From positions 1 through 57,496 of the forward strand of contig NZ_JACHHA010000015.1 in NCBI RefSeq assembly GCF_014202495.1: DNA of 57,496 nt, given 5' to 3'. The position numbers and the translations under genes are program-made. Shown here one piece after another: positions 34,860-44,927 of the stretch (the first letter of the stretch is position 1; each line of letters opens with the position of its first letter). Below the pieces are notes generated by a model. The model worked only from the letters and a program-made list of their open reading frames with translations, did not search any database and had not been told where the DNA came from. The stretch comes from Cerasibacillus quisquiliarum (GTDB taxonomy: Bacteria > Bacillota > Bacilli > Bacillales > Amphibacillaceae).

Positions 34860-36302
34860 TTACTTCGTATGCACCCTCATACCCACTGCAGAAGGTAAAT
34901 TACGTGCTGGTGAAAATTGGCTACGTTGACCACGGTTAATCGTCGAATATCCGCTGTGAATACCGTATGCAGTTCCCCCATAATACCATGGACCGCCACT
35001 ATCTCCATTTGTAGTATAATGCTTTCGTGTAGATACCATGCCTTGATATTGGCCACGTGCTGTATTTAGCTTATATATTTCATCGCATTTATTCCCAGAC
35101 TTTCTTCCAAAGTTACATACTCTTATTCCCACACGTGGGCTACCTACTGCTGTAGCATAACGTTTCTTATTCCAATTGTAGTAGAACGTACGAGCAGCCG
35201 TTTTGGTACCTACAGTATACCGGGCTAAATCACCGTATTTCCCAGCATGTGATTTCACACGCTTAACAGTTGTTGTACCTCTATTACCGCTATGGTTAGC
35301 ATAAGTAAATGTACCAGTACAATGATGAGCAGTTGCCAAGCCTCTTCCACCACTATTGTTCCGCAAAGTAAATCCTGCTGTACAATTTCCAGATGATTTA
35401 TTAAGAAAACCTCCGCCACGAACATACTTACTTTCATTTCCACTTTCAAGTTTATCTATTAATTTATATTCAACAATAATATTCTTGTTTTGTGGTTGTA
35501 ATTCTTCCATTGTGGATAATAAATTCTTACGTTGTAATACTGATAAGGATTCTTTTGGCTGACTTTCTATCGTAATAACACCTGTTTGAATATCATAATA
35601 GCTATTCACATTTGAGATTTCATCACGTTGATAGATATTATCATGAATAGCTTCAAGTTCTGTTTTCAACTCTAATTCCGAGAACCCTTGATTACCAACT
35701 AAATTAATTGTAGCTGGTAGAGTGCTAGATAAATTTATCGCATCTTTCGGAATACTCTCTTTAAAAGCAATCCACGCGCCTTTTCCATCGCTATGAAAAA
35801 TGGCACCAGCAAAAGTATCGGGATATGTCTCTTCAAGTTTATCCGCGACACGAACAAATTCAGTTTGCCAAGCGAAACGATCGATTGCTTCATCAAAACT
35901 AATTCCTTCACTTTGTGCAATTACCTTAAGATCTTCAAGTTCATCTAAAGTAATTCCATCAATTATAATGTTTGGTGGGAGGGTAGGTAAATCCTCTAAA
36001 TCATTATTAGCTGATACTTTTCCTGTATCGCCTTCATAAGCCCCGCCTAATCCGCTGTTTACTTGTTCAACAACATAGGCATCTAGGGCTTCTTCTAGGG
36101 TAATACCCTTCTTTTTAGCTATTCTTTTTAATTGTTCAATTTTGGGACGCTCTGTAGGTGAATTGGCAAGTGTTATAGTCTGAGGTGAGGTTGTTTTTAA
36201 TTTATAACTTTCTCCAATTGTCGATTCAGCATAAATTGTTGTAATATTCACTCCAAATATTAATAACAAAATGAAAAACAACGAACTAACTCTTTTCTTC
36301 AC
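34860..36302 (-). CDS. Secreted chymotrypsin-fold serine protease with propeptide
   Basis: The 480-residue preproprotein has a signal peptide (1-25), a long propeptide to about residue 294, and a streptogrisin-like S1 protease domain. The catalytic triad is His327 (TAHHC), Asp358 (YGDLARY) and Ser435 (TNGDSGGPWY). Cys307/Cys328 and Cys396/Cys406 are likely disulfides. The propeptide holds two similar helices, KKKGITLEEALDAYV and AQSEGISFDEAIDRF. It should digest extracellular protein after self-removal of the propeptide. A ribosome binding site AAAGGAGGAAAAAA lies upstream. It is probably monocistronic. Confidence 0.92.
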   Translation of the reverse strand: MKKRVSSLFFILLLIFGVNITTIYAESTIGESYKLKTTSPQTITLANSPTERPKIEQLKRIAKKKGITLEEALDAYVVEQVNSGLGGAYEGDTGKVSANNDLEDLPTLPPNIIIDGITLDELEDLKVIAQSEGISFDEAIDRFAWQTEFVRVADKLEETYPDTFAGAIFHSDGKGAWIAFKESIPKDAINLSSTLPATINLVGNQGFSELELKTELEAIHDNIYQRDEISNVNSYYDIQTGVITIESQPKESLSVLQRKNLLSTMEELQPQNKNIIVEYKLIDKLESGNESKYVRGGGFLNKSSGNCTAGFTLRNNSGGRGLATAHHCTGTFTYANHSGNRGTTTVKRVKSHAGKYGDLARYTVGTKTAARTFYYNWNKKRYATAVGSPRVGIRVCNFGRKSGNKCDEIYKLNTARGQYQGMVSTRKHYTTNGDSGGPWYYGGTAYGIHSGYSTINRGQRSQFSPARNLPSAVGMRVHTK

Positions 36303-36692
36303 GAGTTTTTTCCTCCTTTTAATAATAAGGATCGTTAATACAATCCTTTAATGTTAATTTAATTATTAAAAGGACTATAAATTACATCATTAACATCTTA
36401 ACAAAATATAAAATTCCATCCTTAACATCCCCCTTTTAAATAAATAGTAATAATATGATTTGTATAAAAGCTATGTTGATCTTCGCGACTATTATATCAC
36501 TTCTGTCTTATTTGTATCAATATATTTTTAGTTTTTTTGCATTTATCCCACAATTTTGCATTCTCAATATTTACACCTACCCTAATTTTTAATATAATAT
36601 ACTCCCCAATTAGGTTTTTGATTTTTAAGTCCTCACCGATGCCCATTCAACTGCATACACTATGTCATGATAGTCGGGGGAGGTAACAAGTA
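36303..36692. other. Divergent intergenic region
   Basis: About 390 AT-rich bases lie between the protease and transporter genes. They must hold both promoters, but no clear -35/-10 pair, operator or RNA structure was identified. Confidence 0.35.
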
Positions 36693-38120
36693 ATGGAATT
36701 AACTGCAGCACACTGGATGTATTTAATCGGGACGTTTATCATTATCTTAACAATGCTGTGCCGACAAAATGTTGTTGTACCATCTCTTATCGTGACTTTC
36801 TTAGTCGGATGGATATATTCCGATTCCTTTATCATTGGCTTACAAACGATATTTAATGCTAGTTTAATTGCGGCTGGTGAGTTATTTAATATTTTTCTGA
36901 TTATCGCCATTATGACTGCGTTGTTACACGCTTTAAAAACGCTCGGTGCTGATGAACAGATGATCACACCATTTCAGCGAGTTATGAAAAATGGACATAT
37001 GTCTTATTGGGTTATTATTTTCGTTACGTATACGATTTCTCTCTTCTTTTGGCCAACACCTGCTGTGCCACTCGTTGGAGCTCTACTCATTCCTGTTGCT
37101 ATACGTTCAGGCCTGCCACCAATTGGTGCTGCTATCGCCATTTCGCTTGCTGGTCAAGGCATGGCTTTATCTTCTGATTATATCATCCAAATTGCGCCAT
37201 CTTTAACAGCGACAGCGGCTGAGGTAGATGTGAGTATTGTAGCTAATCGAGCATTTGTATTATCCATTATTACAGGAAGCATTGCTATCATTATCGCTTA
37301 CTTCTTACTAAGAAAACAGATTTCAAAACCCTCTAATAGCCATCTAATTGCTTGGGAAAAAACGGACAATTTCTCTCAGGTAAATCAAGATCTTCGAGTT
37401 CATAAACGAAGCAAAAACAAATATGGTCTTCTTTTTGCCATCGTCGTTCCGATAACATTTTTTATCATTATTTGCTATATGTTTCTCGCTATTGTTATTG
37501 ATACTATTCCACCAATCGAAGGCGGAACAGGAGCCGCTTTAATTGGTGGTGCGTCTATCATAATTCTTATCATCGCATCTTTCTTTAAGGATATCCGTTC
37601 TTCCTTAAATCTTGTTAGTGACCATCTTGTAAAGGGATTCTTATTCGCCTTTAATGCTATGGGACCGGTTATACCAATTGCAGGATTCTTTTTTATGGGG
37701 AGTAGTGAATTATTTAGTAAAATACTAGATACGAATGCCGAAGAAACACCATCTTTTCTATTTGATTTAGTCGTTTCCAGTCAGCAATTTATACCAGAAA
37801 ATCCTTTTATATCCGGATTTGGAATTCTTCTTATCGGAGCGATTACGGGGTTAGACGGCTCCGGCTTTTCTGGCTTACCTTTAGTCGGTTCTTTATCTGG
37901 GGCCTTAGGAAGTACTGTCGGCATAGACGTAGAAACTTTAGCTGCCATAGGACAAATGGGTTCTATTTGGGTAGGTGGTGGAACATTAATTGCTTGGTCC
38001 TCCCTTGTGGCAATAGCTGGTTTTGCCAAAGTTCCGGTCATGGATCTCGTTCGAAAATCCATTGTTCCCGTAATGGCTGGGTTAATCATTTCTACCTTAA
38101 TAGGGTTGTGGATTTTTTAA
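36693..38120 (+). CDS. Multi-pass membrane transporter, ion-transporter-like
   Basis: The 475-residue protein has about 12 helices and two related halves, each with Gly/Ser/Pro-rich re-entrant stretches (SLFFWPTPAVPLVGALLIPV in the first; GAITGLDGSGFSGLPLVGSL in the second). This layout resembles carboxylate or sodium-coupled transporters of the ion transporter superfamily. The substrate is unknown. GGGGGAGG lies about 9 bp before the ATG. It stands alone. Confidence 0.75.
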   Translation: MELTAAHWMYLIGTFIIILTMLCRQNVVVPSLIVTFLVGWIYSDSFIIGLQTIFNASLIAAGELFNIFLIIAIMTALLHALKTLGADEQMITPFQRVMKNGHMSYWVIIFVTYTISLFFWPTPAVPLVGALLIPVAIRSGLPPIGAAIAISLAGQGMALSSDYIIQIAPSLTATAAEVDVSIVANRAFVLSIITGSIAIIIAYFLLRKQISKPSNSHLIAWEKTDNFSQVNQDLRVHKRSKNKYGLLFAIVVPITFFIIICYMFLAIVIDTIPPIEGGTGAALIGGASIIILIIASFFKDIRSSLNLVSDHLVKGFLFAFNAMGPVIPIAGFFFMGSSELFSKILDTNAEETPSFLFDLVVSSQQFIPENPFISGFGILLIGAITGLDGSGFSGLPLVGSLSGALGSTVGIDVETLAAIGQMGSIWVGGGTLIAWSSLVAIAGFAKVPVMDLVRKSIVPVMAGLIISTLIGLWIF

Positions 38121-38264
38121 CGATATATGTATATTAAAACGACAAAATGAGTCTGTATGAGTTGCTTTATTTTTTAAATTGGAATATACTGTCACCCTAA
38201 ACTACCTTAGCAGAAAAAAATATAGTATAATACAAATATATTAATGTAAAAAGGAGTTATGACA

Positions 38265-38555
38265 TTGTTAGGAAACATTGGTGAAACTTTCACATTAGAT
38301 CGACCTGCTTTTTATCTCATTACATTTATTGTTATATGTAACTTTGTGTATGTCGTTTTCTTTAAAGATAAACTAAGTCCAATCAATTATATACTTATTA
38401 ATTCGCTTTTCTTCGTCCTTATTGGAGCTTATTTAACGTTCCAGTCTGGGATTATTGTCGATGAACTTAATTTATCTGGAGATTCTTTGACGTTCATTTT
38501 ATTAATTGTCTCTGGGCTTTTCCTGCTCCTTAGTGTCTTGTATAAAAAAGATTAA
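38265..38555 (+). CDS. Small hypothetical membrane protein
   Basis: The protein of about 96 residues has three predicted transmembrane helices (AFYLITFIVICNFVYVVFF, YILINSLFFVLIGAYLTF, LTFILLIVSGLFLLLSVLY). The TTG at 38265 is preferred because AAGGAG lies 8 bp upstream; the ATG 6 bp earlier is only 2 bp from that site. A TATAAT at 38226-38231 is a likely -10. The function is unknown. Confidence 0.65.
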   Translation: MLGNIGETFTLDRPAFYLITFIVICNFVYVVFFKDKLSPINYILINSLFFVLIGAYLTFQSGIIVDELNLSGDSLTFILLIVSGLFLLLSVLYKKD

Positions 38556-38639
38556 ATCAGTCTGTTCATCATATTGGGGGTGTCGTTCATATCTTGAAAC
38601 TTCACCCCACGTCGCCACTTATTTGCCAAGATAGTAAAA

Positions 38640-39503
38640 CTAATTTGCACCATCATATGTCAGCACAAACGGTTTATTTTCATCCATTGTTGCACGGTAT
38701 ACACTTATTCCTCCAGATGGTGATGTTGCAGAAGACGAGTCAATTGTAAAATCTTCATTTAATGATATCGTCCACTTCGCTTGATTATTTTCAGTCAGGA
38801 CAATAGCAAGTGTGCCAAACTGAACAATTTGATCCCAATCAAATGTTTCTGTTTGACCATTTTGTGTAACGGAAATTCCGTCTGGACTGCTTATAAGTTC
38901 TATATCTTCACTTTTCCACGCACCTTGTATCTCAGCTCCAACATAATAATAAGAAAGACCACCACCACGGTCACCGTACGTACCGATGAATTGATGAATT
39001 GTCTTATCAGTGGCTTTATATGTAACTACAGCCACATCATTTGCTAACCATTCCACTTTAAATTCGCCATCTGTTTTATAGGGTAATGTTTCTTTTGGCA
39101 GAGCAAGAATACCGTAATAGTTTCTATAATAAACTGCTTCACCGGTTTTAGTATTCTGTTTTATCGCTAATACATGCTTAAAATCAGGTGATATACTTGT
39201 TACATTTTTAATTTTTGAATTACCTATAACGAGCAACACGCCATTCATAATTATAAATAAGATTACAATACTAGCTACGGCAAGTTTCCACTTTTTGGTG
39301 AGTGTTAGTAAAAACAGTATTCCTAGTGATAAACAAAGAACACAAATTATATTTATCATGTAAAATATCCGGTCATCAATGTATTCCACTTGAAATCTTT
39401 GATGGATAAATAAGTAACCCATTTGTAAACAAAAGAAACCGATTGCTAGAAAGAAAAGTAACCAGCCTATTATTTTAATTCGTTTATCCTGCCTCTTGGT
39501 CAT
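38640..39503 (-). CDS. Membrane protein with C-terminal extracellular domain, unknown function
   Basis: The 287-residue protein has three N-terminal helices (about 10-110) and a C-terminal beta-rich domain of about 170 residues, with segments such as GEFKVEWLANDVAVVTYK and SPSGGISVYRATMDENK. The family is not recognised. Its start overlaps the end of the Asp-box protein gene by 20 bp, so the two are co-transcribed and probably act together at the cell surface. Confidence 0.7.
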   Translation of the reverse strand: MTKRQDKRIKIIGWLLFFLAIGFFCLQMGYLFIHQRFQVEYIDDRIFYMINIICVLCLSLGILFLLTLTKKWKLAVASIVILFIIMNGVLLVIGNSKIKNVTSISPDFKHVLAIKQNTKTGEAVYYRNYYGILALPKETLPYKTDGEFKVEWLANDVAVVTYKATDKTIHQFIGTYGDRGGGLSYYYVGAEIQGAWKSEDIELISSPDGISVTQNGQTETFDWDQIVQFGTLAIVLTENNQAKWTISLNEDFTIDSSSATSPSGGISVYRATMDENKPFVLTYDGAN

Positions 39504-40416
39504 CTACTTCTATCTCCTTCGAAAATTCCCATGTTTTACCGTTATCTTTTGAAATAAACTTCCCCTTCACTTTACCGCCTTTATAATCACCATTAGGACC
39601 TTGATTAACGAGAAGCACCAAATGGGCTTCTTCCTTAAAAGGTATTTCAGCTGTTACAAAAATTTCATGATAATTTTCTGGAACATTTATAAAGGCTTGC
39701 GTCCATATGTTTCCGCCATCTTGTGTTACATAAAGTTCCGGTTCATCTGGATTAATAGTTCCATAAGACAAAAACCCAGTTTGTTCATCTATAAATCCAC
39801 CGTCCGAAATTAATCGAGTGACACCCGATTGATTTGTTTCTTTCCAATTTTCCCCACCATCAAATGTTATATAAACATTTGATGCTTCTTGTGCTACAAC
39901 GCGGTCACCGCTAATAATGACATAACCGAATTCTTCAGTTAGAAAAGCTACTTTTCGAAAGCGAATCATTGGATAACGATCCGTAACAATAGCGTCTTTC
40001 CACGTTTTACCTTGATCATGCGAGTATGTTAATACAACTTTATTTTCATATTCGTTTGTTTTTTCCATATATAAAAATGCCACTCGATTTTCTGAAAGGA
40101 TATAACTGTTTTTAATCAGCTCTTGTTTATTCCCATTGTACTCCCCAGCAAATAATTTATCTATTTCAATTGGAACGTATTGCCAAGTTTTGCCTTTATC
40201 AAATGTTATGTTTAGCTCTTTATTTTGAAGGGAATAACCCACTGTATGATCATCATCATAGATTGGTTGTAATTTCTCAGCCTCTGGTGATTTGTCTTGT
40301 TGTTCCTCAAAATTTGTCTGTAGAGAAGAGCCTTTGGGATACTGTAGATAGATTATGATAGAAATGATTGAGCCGAACATGATGACACTTGCTATAATAA
40401 GAATTATTTTTTTCAC
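39484..40416 (-). CDS. Membrane-anchored Asp-box (BNR/sialidase-like) propeller protein
   Basis: The 310-residue protein has an N-terminal anchor helix (about 3-24) and an extracellular beta-propeller. Five Asp boxes (S/T-x-D-x-G-x-x-W) are visible: TFDKGKTW, SHDQGKTW, TFDGGENW, TQDGGNIW and SKDNGKTW. Catalytic residues of true sialidases were not recognised, so a binding or YCF48-like assembly role is more likely. It is the first gene of a two-gene operon. Confidence 0.82.
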   Translation of the reverse strand: MKKIILIIASVIMFGSIISIIIYLQYPKGSSLQTNFEEQQDKSPEAEKLQPIYDDDHTVGYSLQNKELNITFDKGKTWQYVPIEIDKLFAGEYNGNKQELIKNSYILSENRVAFLYMEKTNEYENKVVLTYSHDQGKTWKDAIVTDRYPMIRFRKVAFLTEEFGYVIISGDRVVAQEASNVYITFDGGENWKETNQSGVTRLISDGGFIDEQTGFLSYGTINPDEPELYVTQDGGNIWTQAFINVPENYHEIFVTAEIPFKEEAHLVLLVNQGPNGDYKGGKVKGKFISKDNGKTWEFSKEIEVDDQEAG

Positions 40417-40659
40417 AGGCAGTTCTCTCCTTTTGATTATTGACTATAAAGGTATACTATTTTGTTTGATTAACTGCAGCCTACATTGACTAGACACACG
40501 CTCTCCGCACATGTTCCAACAAAAAGCGGTTGAGATGTAGATTAGAAATGCCTACCCCACACTTCATTTAGAAAAGGATGGTGTTCATACGGACATTTAA
40601 TATATGATAAAATAGTTTATCAATATTTATTTTATATTGAATAGAAGGGAATAAAAACA

Positions 40660-41088
40660 ATGAAATATTCAACAACTGTTTATGGAAATTTACAAGTAAC
40701 ATGCCCTATTGACTGCGGGAACGCACCAAAGAAAAGCCTCCTCAAAGATTTAAACATCGCTCTTGCTAAGAAAAATGTCAATTTTATTTTTGATTATTTA
40801 GCTGATGATTTTCTTTGGGATATTGTTGGTGATAAGCGCGTCCAAGGAAAAGACAAGATCGCGGATATGATAAATGAATACCAGACGACTCAAGTCTCTG
40901 AACTGCATATGAGCTATATTATTACACACGGGAAAACAGCTTCCGCTAATGGCATATTCATGTTAGCAAATAAAAAAAGTTATGCATTTTGTCATGTTTA
41001 CAATTTCACTAGTGCAGGCAAGAAGTCCAAATTAAAAGAAATGACTACGTATTTGATTGAAACATCATCATCTCGTTTGTCGTTTTAA
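40660..41088 (+). CDS. SnoaL-like / NTF2-fold protein
   Basis: The 142-residue protein shows an N-terminal helix pair (LNIALAKKNVNFIFDYLADD), the FLWDIVGDKRVQGKDKI turn typical of SnoaL-like proteins, and a beta-rich end (SYAFCHVYNFTSAGKKSKLK). It differs from the SnoaL-like protein at 9.7 kb and carries an extra N-terminus with two cysteines. The activity is unknown. AGAAGGGAATAAA precedes the ATG. Confidence 0.78.
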   Translation: MKYSTTVYGNLQVTCPIDCGNAPKKSLLKDLNIALAKKNVNFIFDYLADDFLWDIVGDKRVQGKDKIADMINEYQTTQVSELHMSYIITHGKTASANGIFMLANKKSYAFCHVYNFTSAGKKSKLKEMTTYLIETSSSRLSF

Positions 41089-41231
41089 CATTGGCGTCAA
41101 GGTGAATAATGACTAAAACTGCACACTAAACCCATTAAACTTATGTATACCTGTACCAAATTTGCAAAGTCCTTTTTCTCCTAGAAATTTAACTGCGACC
41201 TTTATATACTAGAACTCCATATTAAAATATT

Positions 41232-41723
41232 CTAATGGTATGGATTCGTAAGACAATAGACAGCCTGCTCTTCTCCAAATCTCAACAATGTTTCACGTAA
41301 ATTCATCCCTAATTTTTCTAACAATCTACATGAAGGTTTATTTGCTGTTTGAGTTTCAGCAATAACTTCCGGTAAATTTAGACTTTTGAACGCGTAATTG
41401 ATTACTTCTTCCACAACTTCACTACCAATCCCTTTCCCCCACCACTTTGGAAGGATTTGATACGACACTTCTGTAGATATACCATCATGGTGTGTGTCAA
41501 GTGAGATGAGTCCTACAAATGTATGCGTACTTTTTTCTTTAACTACCAAGTTCAATCCGTCCATTTTTTGGTGAACCATGTTTAAAAAAGTTTTCTTAAT
41601 CGTATCTTCTTCTAAAATTCCGCCAAGATACCGTCTAATATCTGTATTCATATACAATTGTTTAATGGCTTCATAATCATTCTCTTGTAATTTTAAGAGG
41701 ACACATCTGTCAGTTTCAAGCAA
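41232..41723 (-). CDS. GNAT acetyltransferase, RimJ/RimL type
   Basis: The 163-residue acetyltransferase has the opening LETDRCVLLKLQENDYEAIK, the acetyl-CoA loop in WWGKGIGSEVVEEVINYAF and the end CRLLEKLGMNLRETLLRFG. The start is a TTG behind AAAGGAGTG. The substrate is unknown. It follows, on the same strand, a gene for a membrane-anchored protein with a 43-bp gap, so co-transcription is possible. Confidence 0.87.
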   Translation of the reverse strand: MLETDRCVLLKLQENDYEAIKQLYMNTDIRRYLGGILEEDTIKKTFLNMVHQKMDGLNLVVKEKSTHTFVGLISLDTHHDGISTEVSYQILPKWWGKGIGSEVVEEVINYAFKSLNLPEVIAETQTANKPSCRLLEKLGMNLRETLLRFGEEQAVYCLTNPYH

Positions 41724-41766
41724 AAAATCACTCCTTTTTTCACTATATTTTACGGTCTCGATTCGA

Positions 41767-42948
41767 TTATTTTATAAAAGCGATATCATAAGCGTATACT
41801 TGATGATGTTTATTTAAAAAATCATCTAACCCTTCAATTTCATATGTCTGAGTTTTTTCTCGTGTTAAGAGATCATATATGACAATAGCTGATTGCTCAA
41901 AAACTTCCTCCTTTTCATTAAGATGGCTGTAATAAAGAAATAATTGCTCATCTTTCCAATCAACTTTAACAAAACTTGCCGGATTTATATTTTCCACAAT
42001 GTTAAAATTTTTTTCGATTTGCTTTGTCTTTAATGCCATTGTGTAAATATTCCCTTTTCCATCTATGGCATATAATAAATCATCATGAATATGAATGCTT
42101 TTACGTCCGTACGGTAAATAGTCTTGTTCTAGCTCACTATTTGTTGCAAATAACTCATGATATGTGACCGTTTTCTTATTAAGGTCGATATCTCCTATTT
42201 TAAAATAGGATTGATCTTGTTCATGAAATAAAGTCATATAATACAAATGATGATCATGATAGATTAAATGGCTTAAAGGATACGCATCAGCCTCATTCCA
42301 GGACATCATTTGTTTTGTTTCAGCCTTGTCGGATAATGTTACTTGATGGAGCGTAAAATCAACGGACATCTTTTCATCATTTAATGGATTGGCAGCAATC
42401 AGATAAATGACATTACTATGTACACCTCTCGTATCAATATAAAATGGCAAGGTATCTTGTTTCAATTCATTTCCCTGTTCCCAGTAAATATCGGACTGAT
42501 ATTCTGAACTACCATCGGGAATACCTGTATTGAAAATCGAGAAAAATGTGTCGTCATCTTTAGCTGCGACAAAGTCTCCTGTATACTGTTTTTTATCACG
42601 TTTTCTTTTTGTAAGCCCTGTTGATTTAGAAACAACATAATCATGTGACTCATCTTGAAAAAAGACCGCACCAACTTCATCAGAATAAGTGACGCTTCCT
42701 AACTCTAGCCCTTTTGTTTGATATGGATAAATCGTGCCCTCTTCGTCAACAAAAACGACAAACCCTTTTCCCGGTGTCGTATCCATTGTTGTTGAATAAT
42801 ACAAGACAGCTAACTTATCTTCTAAAAAATTCGGGTCATCTAACTGTTCTTCTGTCAGTATTTGTGTTGTAGGATTTTTCGTCATAAACCAAACAAACAC
42901 ACTGATACATAAAATAACACCAATAAGAAGCAACCACATTTTTCTCAT
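41767..42948 (-). CDS. Membrane-anchored propeller-like protein of unknown function
   Basis: The 393-residue protein has an N-terminal anchor (MRKMWLLLIGVILCISVFVW) and a long extracellular domain built from short beta stretches with turns (GFVVFVDEEGTIYPYQ, DLLYAIDGKGNIYTMALK), suggesting a beta-propeller. No enzyme motif was recognised. It may be a surface sensor or scaffold. It lies just downstream of the papain-like amidase gene, separated by a strong hairpin. Confidence 0.65.
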   Translation of the reverse strand: MRKMWLLLIGVILCISVFVWFMTKNPTTQILTEEQLDDPNFLEDKLAVLYYSTTMDTTPGKGFVVFVDEEGTIYPYQTKGLELGSVTYSDEVGAVFFQDESHDYVVSKSTGLTKRKRDKKQYTGDFVAAKDDDTFFSIFNTGIPDGSSEYQSDIYWEQGNELKQDTLPFYIDTRGVHSNVIYLIAANPLNDEKMSVDFTLHQVTLSDKAETKQMMSWNEADAYPLSHLIYHDHHLYYMTLFHEQDQSYFKIGDIDLNKKTVTYHELFATNSELEQDYLPYGRKSIHIHDDLLYAIDGKGNIYTMALKTKQIEKNFNIVENINPASFVKVDWKDEQLFLYYSHLNEKEEVFEQSAIVIYDLLTREKTQTYEIEGLDDFLNKHHQVYAYDIAFIK

Positions 42949-42969
42949 GTAAAAACCCCTTTAAGTAGC

Positions 42970-43003
42970 AAACTTGTTATGGTCAAAGGACCATAACAAG
43001 TTT
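42970..43003. terminator. Strong hairpin after the amidase gene
   Basis: AAACTTGTTATGGTC, loop AAAG, GACCATAACAAGTTT form a perfect 15-bp stem. It lies 7 bp after the minus-strand stop; the T-tract is weak. Confidence 0.75.
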
Positions 43004-43009
43004 AGAGAT

Positions 43010-43735
43010 TTATTGAATAACTAAATACGTTTCTACATAACTAGAATCGCGAATATCTTTCGGATAAACACCTGCACCTTTATTGTAATCAATATCAATG
43101 CCAGCATTTAAAAGGTAAGCACTCCATAATAGTTTAGAGCAGTTTTTTGCTCCGTAGTGACCAGTGTGGCGGTTCGTAGCAAAGTTATAAGAGTATGGGT
43201 CGCCTACACGACTCTTTGCCCAATTAGCAGCCGCGTCACGATTTGTTTGTGTTGTCTTTACTTTTTGCATGACCGCGTTTTTCTCGACATTTCTATCATT
43301 ATAGCGAATCATTCTTACACCCGTTGATGGGAGCGATTCGACGACATAATAACGATTGTAATAGATGCCGTTGTGACCATGCGGAACCCCTAGAGTCGTA
43401 GAAGGTGTGTAATAAATATCGCCATTTCTTTCAGACGGCTTTAATTTATAGTTCCCAGAACTTCCACCTGCTAGTTGATTTCTTTCTTTCTCATCTTGAG
43501 CAATTTGATCCTCTAATTCTTTTAAAATCATGTCAGCTGCTTCAGTAATCGTTAGCCCTTCTTCTTTTGCAAATATTGTCACTGATTCTTTCACTTCTTC
43601 AACTGACACACCTTGTTGAAGGTGTGCAATTTTAGAAAAAACATCATTCTCGTAAAATGCCGTACTTGCACTGACTGTCATCGTTCCTGATAAACATGTG
43701 AAAATCACAATTAACAATAAGCCTATTCGTTTCAC
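43010..43735 (-). CDS. Secreted papain-like (YiiX/NlpC-type) amidase
   Basis: The 241-residue precursor has a signal peptide (about 1-24), a helical linker and a C-terminal cysteine hydrolase domain. Candidate catalytic residues are the Cys in AKNCSKLLWSAY and the His in PHGHNGIYYNRYYV; the His-before-Cys order suits the permuted papain (YiiX) fold. Such enzymes cut peptidoglycan peptides or lipid amides. The linker helix EEGLTITEAADMILKEL resembles helices in the propeptide of the protease at 34.9 kb. Confidence 0.82.
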   Translation of the reverse strand: MKRIGLLLIVIFTCLSGTMTVSASTAFYENDVFSKIAHLQQGVSVEEVKESVTIFAKEEGLTITEAADMILKELEDQIAQDEKERNQLAGGSSGNYKLKPSERNGDIYYTPSTTLGVPHGHNGIYYNRYYVVESLPSTGVRMIRYNDRNVEKNAVMQKVKTTQTNRDAAANWAKSRVGDPYSYNFATNRHTGHYGAKNCSKLLWSAYLLNAGIDIDYNKGAGVYPKDIRDSSYVETYLVIQ

Positions 43736-43844
43736 TTGATACGCCTCCTCTTTTAAAATATTAAATATTTATTCTGATAATTATATATATGACAAGGTTT
43801 TGTGTGATGGATTGGCACTTAACTCAAATTTATCATAAACTGTG

Positions 43845-44396
43845 TTAACCTATGATATTGCGATATGCCTGAACATAAACAGCATAATCCTCTTCAGAAA
43901 ACAACGTCATCACCACTTGTCCGAATGGATGACTTTTCAAGAAATCAATAATCGTTCTTATGGCAATGGTGGCAGCTAATTCGATTGGAAAACGATAAGC
44001 GCCTGTTGATATTGATGGAAATGCAATGCTTGTCAGTTCTTTATCTAAAGCAAGTTGTAATGAATTTCGATAACACTTCGCAAGCAATTCATCTTGATTT
44101 GACTTACTTTGACTCCAGATTGGCCCTACTGTATGGATCACATATTTCGCTGGTAAGTCATATCCTTTCGTTATCACAACTTCACCTGTTGGTAAATACT
44201 CACCTTTTAACTGATGTTTTCTTATCTGTTGACACTCGTTAAGTAGCTTTGGTCCAGCTGCACGGTGAATAGCTCCATCAACACCCCCTCCTCCCATTAG
44301 TGTTCCATTAGCGGCATTTACAATCGCGTCGGCTTGTTGTTTTGTCAAATCACCTGTCATCAAAATAAGTTCATTACCGTTTATTTCGACATGCAT
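43845..44396 (-). CDS. Macro-domain protein, ADP-ribose-binding (YmdB-like)
   Basis: The 183-residue cytosolic protein is a single macro domain. ADP-ribose contacts are visible in AIVNAANGTLMGGGGVDGAI and the phosphate loop SISTGAYRFP. Family members remove O-acetyl or mono-ADP-ribose groups. The ATG at 44396 follows GGAAGGAG; an in-frame TTG 18 bp earlier overlaps that site. It is transcribed alone. Confidence 0.92.
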   Translation of the reverse strand: MHVEINGNELILMTGDLTKQQADAIVNAANGTLMGGGGVDGAIHRAAGPKLLNECQQIRKHQLKGEYLPTGEVVITKGYDLPAKYVIHTVGPIWSQSKSNQDELLAKCYRNSLQLALDKELTSIAFPSISTGAYRFPIELAATIAIRTIIDFLKSHPFGQVVMTLFSEEDYAVYVQAYRNIIG

Positions 44397-44570
44397 CGAC
44401 CATTCTCCTTCCAAAATATTAATTTTTACACTATTTTTACGTCTATTAATATATTAGTTGAAGTAGTATTCTATTTCATAAAACATGATTGTAGCAAATC
44501 GGACAAGCATTGGGATAATATTGAAACCAACACATTCAATTAATCGTACAAATCATATGGAGTGATGAAC

Positions 44571-44890
44571 ATGAACAATGCCGTTTATATTTCAGATCAT
44601 TTTCTCTCATCGGGCGAAACAACTATTCGAGACGTCGAAAATAATGTCATTGGCTATTTAGATTTGAAAAGCATGTTTAAATCAGGCGTATCCGTATTAG
44701 ATGTGAACAGAGCAACACTTGCTTCGGGGAAATTCAAGTTTTTTCTCATCAATGGCTTGTTTTAAACAAGGTTGAGGAACAAATTGGTGTAGTTAAACAG
44801 AAATTCTTCTTTTTATCAAAAAAGTATACGTATACAACATCAGGTGGAGACATATTTTATTTTCATTTGTTCGTCATTTTGAAACACATT
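44571..44890 (+). pseudogene. Tubby/LURP-one-like protein, frameshifted
   Basis: An ATG behind GGAG opens a frame reading NNAVYISDHFLSSGETTIRD and VIGYLDLKSMFKSGVSVLDV. It runs into a stop after the T6 run at 44739-44744. Adding one T restores the continuation QWLVLNKVEEQIGVVKQKFF and then KKYTYTTSGGDIFYF. The pattern fits small tubby C-terminal-like (LURP-one) domain proteins of bacilli, whose function is unknown. The C-terminal end cannot be placed. Confidence 0.65.
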
Positions 44891-44927
44891 GTTTATGTCA
44901 GACTTCGATTAGTCCGAATAACTAAAT

